Made by a program: the position numbers and the translations under genes
Source of the DNA: Stagnihabitans sp038231395
GTDB lineage: Bacteria > Pseudomonadota > Alphaproteobacteria > Rhodobacterales > Rhodobacteraceae
Direction: 5' to 3'
Length of the DNA: 64,000 bases
Assembly (NCBI GenBank): GCA_038231395.1
Contig: JBBRLL010000008.1
Span: 41,667-105,666, forward strand
Shown: in pieces, positions 45,312 to 54,072 of the stretch
How positions within the stretch are numbered: the first letter of the stretch is position 1
Layout: each line of letters begins with the position of its first letter
Notes under the pieces: generated by a model
The model's input: the letters and a program-made list of their open reading frames with translations, nothing else
Database searches by the model: none
What the model was told of the DNA's origin: nothing

Positions 45312-47321
45312 TCAGGTCAGCCGAAGCGTGCCAAGGCGGACCGGCCGTTTGGGGCCACTAAGCGGGCCAAGGTCAGGATCGGCGGGGTCTGGCACCGGCG
45401 TGACGTTGGGGCGCGCGGCAAGGGTGGTGGCATAGTTGCTGGTGGAAAGCCCCGGCGCGGGCGGGTTGGTCAAAAAGCCAGCGGCCAGTTCCCGGGCGAT
45501 CTGCGGTGCGGCGGAAGAGGTGCCTTGCAGCGCCACCACGCAGCCGGTTCTGGTGCCGTGCGACACGATGCCGGTCAGTGCCGGAGAGCGGTCGGTGGCG
45601 GCAGAAGCGTCAACCCCGCGACCTGTCACCGGACCCGCGCTGGAATAGCGGGCGGCCCGCGACAGGCTCGCCACATGGCCGCCGATGTTCAGCGAGACGG
45701 CGCTGGTGGCAAGGCCGTTCAGCCCGTCCAGACGGTGGACCATAGCGGCTGGGTCAATGTCGACATGCGAAAGCGCCCCACGCTCATCAAAACGGTCGTA
45801 GGATGGGTCCACCCAGCCGGACTGTCGCCCTCCGGTATGGCCCTGCTGGTGATCCTCATCCATCTGAATGCGCAGGCTAACGGCACCGTGCAGATTGGCG
45901 TTGCGGGTGACCGTGATGCGCCACTCTCCAGCCGGGGCGGCACCATTTGGGGCGGGCGGCATGGCTTTGGGCTCAGACGGGGCAAGGCAGATCGTCACCC
46001 GCCATTTGCCGTGGCGGTATTGGTCAAGGCTGATCTGGCCGACAGTTTTGCCCGCCACCGTCACAGTCTGATGACCGGGTTGAATGACATCCGTGACCGA
46101 GCCATCCGGCGCGGTCAGGCTGAAGCCATAGCCAGCGGCATCGGCAGTCAGCCACAGTTCGGCGAAGGTCGAGGTCATGTCATGCGGCGGGACAAACCAC
46201 CTGAGGCTGGCCTGCGCCTTGCCATTGGGGGTGGCGTTGAAATGCGCATCCTCGATCCGGGCGGACAGCATGTCCTGATAGCTGTTGCCAGAGGGCAGGG
46301 TCAGCGCTGTGGCAGCCACCAGACGTCGGGCGGTGATCAGTTCGGCAATCGCCGCTTCGATGGCCGAAGACCCGTCATGCGGGCCGCCGGAACACCCGAG
46401 CGAGATGTTGATGACCAAAGACGCTTCCGGTCGGCTATTCTCGGCGGCGATCTTGCTGGCGCGGTCAAAGATGTAGTGAACGGCCGCCAAGAGGAACATG
46501 TCGGTGCCAAAGCCAGAGCTGTCCCAAAGCGAGGTGGCGGGCAGATCCACGGCGATGACGCGGATCTGGGCGGCATCGGCAGCCGGAGCCGCAGCGGCGG
46601 TGCCCAGCACATGCGCTCCGTGCGAATGGGCACGGGCCAGCGGCATTCTGGGCAGGCCGGGGCCACCCATCAGGCCAGCGGCGCGGTAGATGGCATCCTC
46701 GTCGTTGTTGTAGGTGGAACGCATCGCCGCGATGGTGGTGCGGGTGAACTCGCGGCCAAACAGAACCGCGCCGGAGTTGGCGCCAGCAGGGTCGGCGGTG
46801 GCCGATTGCGACCAGCAATAATCAACGCGGGTGCCCAGCGCCTGATGCGCAAAGGCAATCCCGTGATCGATGACAGCCATGATGACCAAGGGGCGCGCGT
46901 CAACGCCGGGGGCGGGCGATTGCTGCGGTTGGGCTTTGGGAAAGGCTGCGTCAATGGTTTCGGACCGCACCGGGAAGTTCAGCCGCAGATGGCGGGTGGC
47001 GGGGGCCAGAGTGTTCAAAAGGACAGCCAGCCGCGACGGATCATGCTGCGCGATGGCGACCGGGTTTTCCGGGATCAGCAATAGCGGCAGGAAATGCGGT
47101 GCGGTGCCTGCCCAAAGCGTCGGCAGCCGGGGCAGCATGGTGATGGCGTCCGCCGTCAACAAAGAGGCGACAGCGGTGGATGGGATGCTGACGGGGTTGG
47201 GAAACTCTGCCAGACAAGACAGACTGGGCGAGGCGTCCAGCCACAGGCCGGGCAGATCATAGGCTTTGCCGGGGCCGAACATCCAGCGTTCATAGGGGCC
47301 AAGCGGGTCATCGGCGTTCAT
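45312..47321 (-). CDS. S8 family serine peptidase (subtilase), no signal peptide
   Basis: A 669-residue subtilisin-like peptidase. Catalytic residues are Asp152 (AVIDHGIAFAH), His234 (HSHGAHVLGTA), oxyanion Asn305 (INISLG) and Ser602 (LQGTSSAAPQIA). About 230 residues (340-570) are inserted between the Asn and Ser blocks and look beta-rich, perhaps a jelly-roll domain. There is no signal peptide, so it should stay in the cytoplasm unless exported by another route. It begins 3 bp after the stop of the haloperoxidase-like gene, so it is the third gene of a tight unit. Substrate unknown. Confidence 0.88.
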   Translation of the reverse strand: MNADDPLGPYERWMFGPGKAYDLPGLWLDASPSLSCLAEFPNPVSIPSTAVASLLTADAITMLPRLPTLWAGTAPHFLPLLLIPENPVAIAQHDPSRLAVLLNTLAPATRHLRLNFPVRSETIDAAFPKAQPQQSPAPGVDARPLVIMAVIDHGIAFAHQALGTRVDYCWSQSATADPAGANSGAVLFGREFTRTTIAAMRSTYNNDEDAIYRAAGLMGGPGLPRMPLARAHSHGAHVLGTAAAAPAADAAQIRVIAVDLPATSLWDSSGFGTDMFLLAAVHYIFDRASKIAAENSRPEASLVINISLGCSGGPHDGSSAIEAAIAELITARRLVAATALTLPSGNSYQDMLSARIEDAHFNATPNGKAQASLRWFVPPHDMTSTFAELWLTADAAGYGFSLTAPDGSVTDVIQPGHQTVTVAGKTVGQISLDQYRHGKWRVTICLAPSEPKAMPPAPNGAAPAGEWRITVTRNANLHGAVSLRIQMDEDHQQGHTGGRQSGWVDPSYDRFDERGALSHVDIDPAAMVHRLDGLNGLATSAVSLNIGGHVASLSRAARYSSAGPVTGRGVDASAATDRSPALTGIVSHGTRTGCVVALQGTSSAAPQIARELAAGFLTNPPAPGLSTSNYATTLAARPNVTPVPDPADPDLGPLSGPKRPVRLGTLRLT

Positions 47322-47324
47322 CGG

Positions 47325-48401
47325 CTACACCGCGGGCGCGTGCAGGGTGAACTCGTCTCTCGCCTGCGACCAGAGCCAGTTGAGCACCGGGTCCGCCGCA
47401 ACAGCGATATCGGCCCCGCCCACAGCCGAACGGATGGCCTGTTGATCGGTGTAAAGGAAATCGGCTGCTGGCGTGTCGTCGGGATCATAGGCGGGTATTT
47501 CGTGCACCGTGCCGCCCCCGGTCATTGCGGCAACCAGAATGTTGCCGATTTGCAGGCCAAGGCGCGAGCCTGCGGCGGAGTCCATCGGAAAATGCACACC
47601 TGCCACGGTGCGGTTGACGGCGATCCGGTGCGCCTGACGGTAGCACAGGTCGATCCGTTTGGCCGCGTCGCCGTAATGGGCCGGGTTGGCCACGATCAAC
47701 GCCTCCAGCACACGGGCCATGGCGATGGCTTGGGTGGCGTGGGCCGACGGGAACGAGCCATGCGAGGGCGTGGAGATTAGGGGTGCGATGCGAACGTCAA
47801 GCTCTGCCGGACGGCGGCACGCGAACAGGTGCTTGGGCAGCATGGTGAACTGACCGGCGATGCTTTGCACCGTTTGTACCAGTTCCATCGTCTTGGGGTT
47901 GCGGCCAGCGGTCAGACCCAGAAGCACGCCGAAATAGGCCGAAAACGCGTCGGTCTGCGACAGGATCTCCGCGCCGCGGTCACTGCGCTGATCGGCGTAA
48001 TAGCGCACCCAGTCGCATTGTCTGGCCATGGTGGCAGTGGTGGCGGGCTTGAGGGTCGCCACGGTCGCACCTTTCCATTTCAGGCTGACGAAGGTCACGG
48101 CGTCATCGGTGCCATAATCGACATTCCGGCTGACAGTGGCGTGGATCAGCCTTTCGCGGATGTCGGGCGACCAGCGTTTCATGTTGGCGGCGGCACCGGG
48201 GGTCAGCACATCAATCCCGGCTGCGGGCAAAGGCTCCACCCCGGCAGAGTGCATAATGGCCTCGCTGGCGGCTTGCAGGCCTGCCAAAGTTGTCGATGCA
48301 TCGGCGTCAAAACCACCGGCACCATGCGCGCCATGAGCACCGTGTGCGCCGTGCGCCCCATGTGCGCCGTGTGCGCCGTGCATTGTTCCCAAAACCGCCA
48401 T
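47325..48401 (-). CDS. PAP2/vanadium haloperoxidase-fold protein with N-terminal His-Gly-Ala repeats
   Basis: A 358-residue protein. Seven HGA tripeptides occupy residues 8-28. The acid phosphatase/vanadium haloperoxidase signature is intact: K190-x6-R197-P198 (KHLFACRRP), PSAH (218-221) and R264-x5-H270-x3-D274 (NRTVAGVHFPMD). No TM helices or signal peptide are evident, so it is closer to soluble vanadium-dependent haloperoxidases or bacterial soluble phosphatases than to membrane PAP2 lipid phosphatases. GAGGAG precedes the ATG. Sits between a regulator gene (11 bp upstream) and a subtilase gene (3 bp downstream). Confidence 0.82.
   Translation of the reverse strand: MAVLGTMHGAHGAHGAHGAHGAHGAHGAGGFDADASTTLAGLQAASEAIMHSAGVEPLPAAGIDVLTPGAAANMKRWSPDIRERLIHATVSRNVDYGTDDAVTFVSLKWKGATVATLKPATTATMARQCDWVRYYADQRSDRGAEILSQTDAFSAYFGVLLGLTAGRNPKTMELVQTVQSIAGQFTMLPKHLFACRRPAELDVRIAPLISTPSHGSFPSAHATQAIAMARVLEALIVANPAHYGDAAKRIDLCYRQAHRIAVNRTVAGVHFPMDSAAGSRLGLQIGNILVAAMTGGGTVHEIPAYDPDDTPAADFLYTDQQAIRSAVGGADIAVAADPVLNWLWSQARDEFTLHAPAV
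48318..48380. repeat. 9-bp tandem repeat encoding His-Gly-Ala, 7 copies
   Basis: On the minus strand, seven units of the form CA(C/T)GG(N)GC(N). Three differing codon spellings among the copies show the amino acids are better kept than the bases, which hints at selection on the histidines (possibly metal binding). Confidence 0.9.
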
Positions 48402-48412
48402 CTATTATCTCC

Positions 48413-50080
48413 TCAAGGAATTCCTGCAGCGGTGAAGGCCGCCGTCAGATTTTGACCAATCTTGTAATTCGCCGCCGGGTGACTTCGCCGATAGGATGCC
48501 ACCGTAAAATCCGGCTGCCGTCGCAGCAGATCAGAGGCCACGGTGCGCGCCTCTGCGTAACGACCCAGATAATGCAAGGCGCAAATCCTGGCGCGCAGTG
48601 TGGACAGGTGGCGGTCATTCTTGCTGATCGAGCGGTCGGCCAGAACCAAAGCCTGCGCCCAGTCACCCGCCGCTAGGTAGGACAAGGCGGCAAGGCTGTC
48701 ATAAAAATATCCGAACGGGTCAACCGGCGACAGGCGCAGCGCCTTTTCGGTGCGATGAATGGCGTCGATGCCGTCATCGCGGTAGGCCGACAACACGCCC
48801 GACAACAGCCAGGCCATGCTTTCGTTGGGGTTGAGTTCAAGGGCCGCGTCGAACCGCTCTCCGGCTTTGTCCAGCCGCTGCAGCAGGTTGTTGTTCACCA
48901 CGCCGTCAATCGTCAGGGCGAAGGTGTTATCAGGGTCCAGATCCAATGCGCGCGCTGTGCAATCCAGCGCCACGCCGGTATCGGCCAGCGCATTCGACGA
49001 CCAACCATTGAAGATCGACATCACATACCATTCGGCCAGCCAGGCATGAGCTTCGGGCACACGGGGGGCGCGGCGGATGACTTCTTCGATCAGATCGCGG
49101 GAGCGGGCGAAGCTGGAGAGTTTCAGTTGGTGCATCATGCCGATGCCCGCGATCAGCAACTGGTGATCGGCCAGCGCCGATAGACTGCGGCCTTGCGCGT
49201 GGGACAGGGCGTCGTGAGTGATCGTGCGGCCAATGGCGCGAACGATTTCGGCGACAGCGGGGCTGTCAGCCATCAGAAACTCGGCCAGATCGCCGGGAAA
49301 TTGGCGGGTCCACAGGATGCGGCCGGAATGGGCGTCAAGACAATCGGCGTCCAGCACGACCTTGTTGCCACTGACGCGCAGATTGCCGGTAACACAGTAA
49401 TCCACATTGAGGGTGCGACGGACTTTCGGCAGATCAATCCTTTGCCCGCCGATTTCGCGGGCCGACAGGTGAGAGATCACGCTGATCAGGTGACTGCGCG
49501 ACAGCGAGCGGCAAATCTCTTCGGCCAGCCAGTCGCCAAGGACGGTATGCACCTCTTCGCCGGTCACCAGACGGAACGGCAGGATGGCAATGGTGGGCAT
49601 GATCGAGGGAGTGGCCGCAAGGGCCGTATGGCCGGTCAGCAGGCTGAAGAACTGTTCGGGGGCCTGACGCACGCTTTGAAGCCAGTCGTTGAATTCATCA
49701 TCGCGGATGTCGATGCCCTCAAGAAACTCACCCGCACCGGGCGTGCCGGTGAAATCGACTTTGGAGAGGTCAAGGCTGATGTCGGTGTTGTTGACGCTGA
49801 GAAGCTTGTCAAAATCGCTGCCGACCGCTGACTTGATGGTTGAAAGCGCGGTGCGCAGGCTTTGCCGGCCGCCATCGTGGCAAGAGGTGCCCCAGAGCAG
49901 GTTTTGCAGATAGCTGCGGGTGCGGCGGCCATTCGGCGCGGTGGCAAGCAAGGCAAACAAGGCCCGGTGCTTGGCACCCTTGACCTCATAGCCCCAACCA
50001 GCGCCCGGCAAGGCCCCGCCCGGCAAAGCTTGGCGCACGATGCAGGCACCAAAGAGGTTGAGTTGCAAAAGCTTGGTCAC
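48413..50080 (-). CDS. SARP/OmpR-like regulator with TolB-like and TPR regions
   Basis: A 555-residue putative regulator. The N-terminal 130 residues resemble the winged-helix DNA-binding and BTAD-type part of SARP-like proteins (LNLFGACIVRQAL, HRALFALLATAPNGRRTRSYLQNLLWG, RQSLRTALSTIKSAVG). A TolB-like/adenylate-cyclase-associated segment follows (about 163-270; AILPFRLVTGEE, GDWLAEEICRSLSR, VDYCVTGNLRV). The last 250 residues are TPR-like helical repeats (ALDLDPDNTFAL, AALELNPNESMAW, ALRLSPVDPFGY). This layout is common in alphaproteobacterial CadC-like sensors, but here no TM helix is seen. First gene of the three-gene unit, so probably its regulator. Confidence 0.82.
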   Translation of the reverse strand: MTKLLQLNLFGACIVRQALPGGALPGAGWGYEVKGAKHRALFALLATAPNGRRTRSYLQNLLWGTSCHDGGRQSLRTALSTIKSAVGSDFDKLLSVNNTDISLDLSKVDFTGTPGAGEFLEGIDIRDDEFNDWLQSVRQAPEQFFSLLTGHTALAATPSIMPTIAILPFRLVTGEEVHTVLGDWLAEEICRSLSRSHLISVISHLSAREIGGQRIDLPKVRRTLNVDYCVTGNLRVSGNKVVLDADCLDAHSGRILWTRQFPGDLAEFLMADSPAVAEIVRAIGRTITHDALSHAQGRSLSALADHQLLIAGIGMMHQLKLSSFARSRDLIEEVIRRAPRVPEAHAWLAEWYVMSIFNGWSSNALADTGVALDCTARALDLDPDNTFALTIDGVVNNNLLQRLDKAGERFDAALELNPNESMAWLLSGVLSAYRDDGIDAIHRTEKALRLSPVDPFGYFYDSLAALSYLAAGDWAQALVLADRSISKNDRHLSTLRARICALHYLGRYAEARTVASDLLRRQPDFTVASYRRSHPAANYKIGQNLTAAFTAAGIP

Positions 50081-50258
50081 GACCGGTCAAATCCCAAAAA
50101 CGTGACCCAACGTAACTTAGGAATGGCCAAGCACAAACCCCTTTGACGCTTTATTAACGCCCGCGCTACGCCAATCCACTTTACCCTTGGATGCAACTTA
50201 AGGCATTTAGACCGGAGTGTGTTTCATCGTGCAGGACCATTGTTCCACAAGGCTGTTC

Positions 50259-50552
50259 ATGACTGACGATTCCCCCAAAAAACCCGATACTTCGAACCGC
50301 GCCAGCAGCAACCCGGCCAGTAGCAATCCGGCCAGCATCAATCCGGCCAGCAGCAATCCGGCCAGTACCAACCCTGCCAGTACGGTGCGCGACGTGGCGG
50401 ATTTTCATCTGCGGTGGCCGGCATTTCGCCCGATTGCCCAGACGCTGGGGCGCAATCCGGCGCTCAGCGAGGCCGAGTCAGACACCCTGGCTTGGATGGT
50501 GGAGCTTCTGGACCGCATTGGTCCGCAGGATCTGGACAGCACCCCCGACTAG
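50259..50552 (+). CDS. Small protein with NPAS repeats, unknown function
   Basis: A 97-residue protein. Residues 11-41 are a low-complexity tail of five SNPAS/INPAS/TNPAS units; residues 42-90 form a compact domain (VRDVADFHLRWPAFRPIAQTLG, SEAESDTLAWMVELLDRIGP) that looks conserved and helical. I place the start at ATG 50259 (MTDDSPKKPD); the frame is open to 50217. No known domain is recognised. It precedes ilvD on the same strand by about 140 bp. Confidence 0.65.
   Translation: MTDDSPKKPDTSNRASSNPASSNPASINPASSNPASTNPASTVRDVADFHLRWPAFRPIAQTLGRNPALSEAESDTLAWMVELLDRIGPQDLDSTPD
50304..50378. repeat. 15-bp tandem repeat, 5 imperfect copies (AGCAGCAAYCCGGCC type)
   Basis: Five consecutive 15-bp units encoding Ser-(Ser/Ile/Thr)-Asn-Pro-Ala, with one to four substitutions each. 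Confidence 0.9.
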
Positions 50553-50689
50553 CCGGCCCATGACGGCGCGATTGCTGGGCGGACAGAAAAACCGCTCTTG
50601 ATCAATCGCCGGCTTCGCGCCATGTCAGGAATTGCACCCCGTCCGGTGCTTCGGCCGCCTGGCGGCTGGCTTTTTGACAGGAGTCTTTC

Positions 50690-52528
50690 ATGCCCGTTTA
50701 CCGTTCCCGCACGACGACCCATGGCCGCAACATGGCCGGTGCCCGTGGCCTTTGGCGCGCGACGGGAATGAAGGATGGCGATTTTGGCAAGCCGATCATC
50801 GCGATTGTGAACTCGTTCACCCAGTTCGTGCCGGGCCATGTCCACCTGAAGGACCTGGGCCAGATGGTTGCGCGTGAGGTTGAGGCCGCTGGTGGAGTGG
50901 CCAAGGAATTCAACACCATCGCCGTGGATGACGGCATCGCCATGGGCCATGACGGGATGCTGTATTCCCTGCCCTCGCGCGAACTAATCGCGGATTCAGT
51001 GGAATACATGGTCAACGCGCATTGCGCGGATGCGATGGTCTGCATCTCCAACTGCGACAAGATCACCCCCGGCATGTTGATGGCTGCGATGCGGCTGAAT
51101 ATCCCTTGTGTGTTCGTGTCTGGCGGCCCGATGGAGGCTGGCAAGATCATCATCAAAGGCAAAGAGGTGGCGCTGGATCTGGTGGATGCGATGGTGATCG
51201 CCGCGGACGAGGCTTACACGGACGAAGAAGTTGAAGCGATTGAGAAAGCCGCCTGCCCGACCTGCGGAAGCTGTTCGGGCATGTTCACCGCCAACTCGAT
51301 GAACTGCCTGACCGAGGCTTTGGGCCTGTCGCTGCCCGGCAACGGATCGACCCTTGCCACCCACGCTGACCGCAAACGCCTGTTTGTTGAGGCGGGCCAT
51401 CTGATCGTGGACATCACCAAGCGGCATTACGAACAGGACGACATGTCGGTGCTGCCGCGCAACATCGCGACCAAAGCGGCGTTTGAGAATGCGATGGCGC
51501 TGGACGTGGCGATGGGCGGATCGACCAACACCGTGCTGCACATTCTGGCGATTGCCCATGAGGGTGAGGTGGATTTCAAGATGGCCGACATTGACGCGGT
51601 CAGCCGTCGGGTGCCGGTGCTGTGCAAGGTGGCCCCGGCCAAGCAGGACGTCCATATGGAGGATGTTCACCGCGCGGGCGGCATCATGGCCATTCTGGGC
51701 CAGCTTGACGGCGCGGGGCTGTTGAACCGCGAGGTGCCGACAATCCACTCCAAATCCATCGGGGCGGCAGTCGATCAGTGGGATGTCAGCCGGACCAATC
51801 AGGAATCGGTGCGGGAGTTTTTCCGGGCTGCCCCGGGTGGCGTCAGAACCACGATGGCGTTCACCGCGACGGGCCGCTACGACACGCTGGATCTGGACCG
51901 CGCGCATGGTGTGATCCGCTCTGCCGCGACGCCGTTTTCCAAGGATGGCGGGCTGGCGGTCCTGGCGGGCAACATTGCGGTCGATGGCTGCATTGTGAAA
52001 ACCGCCGGGGTTGATGACAGCAATCTGGTGTTTTCCGGCCCGGCCCGGGTATTTGAGTCGCAGAACGCTGCCGTCAACGCGATCTTGGCCAAAGAGATTG
52101 TGGCGGGCGACGTGCTGGTGATCCGCTATGAGGGGCCGAAGGGCGGGCCGGGGATGCAGGAGATGCTGTATCCGACCAGCTACCTCAAAAGCATGGGCCT
52201 CGGCAAAGCCTGCGCTTTGGTGACGGATGGGCGGTTTTCGGGGGGCACCTCGGGGCTGTCGATCGGCCACGTCTCACCGGAGGCTGCGGCGGGTGGCGTG
52301 ATTGGTCTGGTGCGCGACGGCGACCGGGTGGACATCGATATCCCCAAGCGGTCGATCAGTCTGGCGGTGTCAGACGCCGAACTGGCAGTGCGGCGGGCGG
52401 CACAGGACGCGGCGGGCTGGAAGCCGGTCAAGACAAGATCGCGCAAGGTGTCGTTGGCGTTGAAGGCCTATGCGCTGTTCGCCTCGTCCGCCGACAAGGG
52501 CGCGGTGCGGGTATTGCCGCAGGATTAG
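50690..52528 (+). CDS. ilvD: Dihydroxy-acid dehydratase
   Basis: Iron-sulfur dehydratase of the valine, leucine and isoleucine pathway, 612 residues. Cluster cysteines in NCDKITPG (about 122-129) and CPTCGSCSGMFTANSMNCL (split about 193-212) are present, with the lyase signature SGGTSGLSIGHVSPEAA (about 520) and the C-terminal KTRSRKVSLALKAYALF. AGGAG precedes the ATG. It is a single gene; a C-rich hairpin and repeats follow. Confidence 0.97.
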   Translation: MPVYRSRTTTHGRNMAGARGLWRATGMKDGDFGKPIIAIVNSFTQFVPGHVHLKDLGQMVAREVEAAGGVAKEFNTIAVDDGIAMGHDGMLYSLPSRELIADSVEYMVNAHCADAMVCISNCDKITPGMLMAAMRLNIPCVFVSGGPMEAGKIIIKGKEVALDLVDAMVIAADEAYTDEEVEAIEKAACPTCGSCSGMFTANSMNCLTEALGLSLPGNGSTLATHADRKRLFVEAGHLIVDITKRHYEQDDMSVLPRNIATKAAFENAMALDVAMGGSTNTVLHILAIAHEGEVDFKMADIDAVSRRVPVLCKVAPAKQDVHMEDVHRAGGIMAILGQLDGAGLLNREVPTIHSKSIGAAVDQWDVSRTNQESVREFFRAAPGGVRTTMAFTATGRYDTLDLDRAHGVIRSAATPFSKDGGLAVLAGNIAVDGCIVKTAGVDDSNLVFSGPARVFESQNAAVNAILAKEIVAGDVLVIRYEGPKGGPGMQEMLYPTSYLKSMGLGKACALVTDGRFSGGTSGLSIGHVSPEAAAGGVIGLVRDGDRVDIDIPKRSISLAVSDAELAVRRAAQDAAGWKPVKTRSRKVSLALKAYALFASSADKGAVRVLPQD

Positions 52529-52560
52529 GCCCCTCCGGGAGGCAGACCCCCTCCCCGGCC

Positions 52561-52578
52561 CTCCCCCCGAGGGGGGAG
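52561..52578. terminator. GC-rich hairpin after ilvD
   Basis: CTCCCCCC, GA, GGGGGGAG, 32 bp past the ilvD stop. There is no T-run, so a Rho-independent mechanism is uncertain, but the position fits an mRNA end. Confidence 0.5.
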
Positions 52579-52690
52579 GATGCGCCAAATGGCACCCGGG
52601 GCGCGGATGCGCCAAAGGGAAAGCCGGGCGCGGGTGTGCTAAAAGGCAAGCCGGGGGGAGGGTGCGCCAAAGGGCAAGCCGGGCGCGGGC
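52578..52690. repeat. ~28-bp tandem repeat, 4 diverged copies
   Basis: Units of the form GGTGCGCCAAAGGGCAAGCC followed by GGGCGCG repeat four times between ilvD and ureG (which end toward each other). Copies differ at several bases. Confidence 0.8.
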
Positions 52691-52735
52691 TGAATCTTGC
52701 GCCTCCGGCAGGGATATTTCTGAACGGATATGGGA

Positions 52736-53368
52736 TCAGGCGGCGTCGGACTTCAGGGTCAGGCCGCCGTCTTGTTGCAGGAAGGCTACGATCTGCTCAA
52801 TCCCTATGCCCTGTCGCAGGCGGGCCATGACGTAGGGGCGGTGGGCGCGGGCGCGCTTGGTGTCTTCCTCCAACAGGGCGATATCGACACCGACATAGGG
52901 GGCGAGGTCGGTTTTGTTGACGACCAGAAGGTCAGAGCGGGTGACGCCGGGCCCCTTCTTGCGCGGGATATCTTGCCCAGCGGCGGTGTCGATCACGTAG
53001 ATGCTCAGGTCAGCCAGTTCGGGCGAGAAGGTGGCTGCAAGGTTGTCGCCACCGCTTTCGATCAGGATCAGGTCAAGGTCGGGAAAGTGGTGGTTCAGGT
53101 CGGCCACGGCGGCAAGGTTGATCGAGGCATCCTCGCGGATCGCGGTATGCGGGCAGCCGCCGGTTTCAACGCCGCGGATGCGGTTGGCGGGCAGCACTTG
53201 GGCGCGGGTCAGGTAATCCGCATCCTCACGCGTGTAGATGTCATTGGTGATGACCGCCATCGAGCAGCGGTGGGCCAGGGCGCGGCACAGATGTTCGGTC
53301 AGCGTGGTTTTGCCGGCACCGACCGGGCCACCGATGCCGACACGCAGGGGGCCGTGAGGATGGGTCAT
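52736..53368 (-). CDS. ureG: Urease accessory GTPase UreG
   Basis: SIMIBI GTPase of 210 residues that drives nickel insertion into urease with UreDFE. P-loop GPVGAGKTT (14-22), the CPH nickel motif in GGCPHTAI (about 74-81), ESGGDNLAATFSPE and the guanine-specificity NKTD. The frame runs on to 53866 but ATG 53368 (MTHPHGPLRVGIGG) is the family start and overlaps the ureF stop. Last gene of the urease operon. Confidence 0.96.
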   Translation of the reverse strand: MTHPHGPLRVGIGGPVGAGKTTLTEHLCRALAHRCSMAVITNDIYTREDADYLTRAQVLPANRIRGVETGGCPHTAIREDASINLAAVADLNHHFPDLDLILIESGGDNLAATFSPELADLSIYVIDTAAGQDIPRKKGPGVTRSDLLVVNKTDLAPYVGVDIALLEEDTKRARAHRPYVMARLRQGIGIEQIVAFLQQDGGLTLKSDAA

Positions 53369-54072
53369 GAGCGGAACAGCCTTGGTTGCAGGGTTTCGTG
53401 GGCCATGGTCGCGTGATCTGCGCCAAAGGTCGCAGAGGCAAGGGCGGTCAGGGGGGCTACCGCGCAGGTGTGGGCGAGCGTGGTGATCAGCGGGGCGAGG
53501 CGGGCTACAACGACCTGGCCTTCGGTGGCCGCCAGCGGCAAAAAGCGGACAGCGGCGGAGGTCAGTTGGGCTGCGAGGGCTTGCAGGTAAAGCGCCAGAA
53601 TCTCGTCGCTTTGCAGTGGAAGGTTTGCGGTGGCTGCCCCCAAAGCCACCGCATAGGGCAGCGTTGGCACCTCCAGACCCAAGGCGCGGGCGAGAAGCGC
53701 AAACGCCATACCCTGATCGCGCATTTCCATCGCACGCTCGGCACTGGGGGCATAGGCGCAGGCGAGGTCGGCGAGGCTTTTCAGGTTGGTGTCGGGATCG
53801 CGGGCATGGGCGATCAGGATCGCATCGATCCGGCCAGAACCGTACAGCAGGACGCCTTGGGTCCAATCGGTCAGGGTGGCGGCGTCGTGGACCTTGCCTG
53901 CGGCCATCGCGGTTTCAAGGCCTTGGGAATAGGCATAGCTGCCAACCGGGAAGGCGGGCGAGAGCAGTTGCGTCAGAAGAAGCCGGGCTTCGGCTTCGGT
54001 CAGCGGCGGTGCTGCAACGCGGGCCATCTGCACAGTCGCCAGGCTCACCCGGACCGGAGCCTTAGTGATCAT
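53365..54072 (-). CDS. ureF: Urease accessory protein UreF
   Basis: All-helical chaperone of 235 residues that bridges UreD and UreG. Family core LLLTQLLSPAFPVGSYAYSQGLE (about 31-53), SDEILALYLQALAAQLTSAAVRF, and C-terminal HETLQPRLFRS. I start at ATG 54072, which overlaps the last 11 bases of ureE. ATG 54027 (MARVAAPPLTEAE) is an alternative that would give a 220-residue protein. Confidence 0.93.
   Translation of the reverse strand: MITKAPVRVSLATVQMARVAAPPLTEAEARLLLTQLLSPAFPVGSYAYSQGLETAMAAGKVHDAATLTDWTQGVLLYGSGRIDAILIAHARDPDTNLKSLADLACAYAPSAERAMEMRDQGMAFALLARALGLEVPTLPYAVALGAATANLPLQSDEILALYLQALAAQLTSAAVRFLPLAATEGQVVVARLAPLITTLAHTCAVAPLTALASATFGADHATMAHETLQPRLFRS

Noticed and set aside
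45267..47084. 605-codon frame antisense to the subtilase gene
   Set aside because: Composition artefact; the subtilase triad on the minus strand is decisive.
52578..52690. CRISPR array
   Set aside because: Repeats abut without unique spacers and are diverged.
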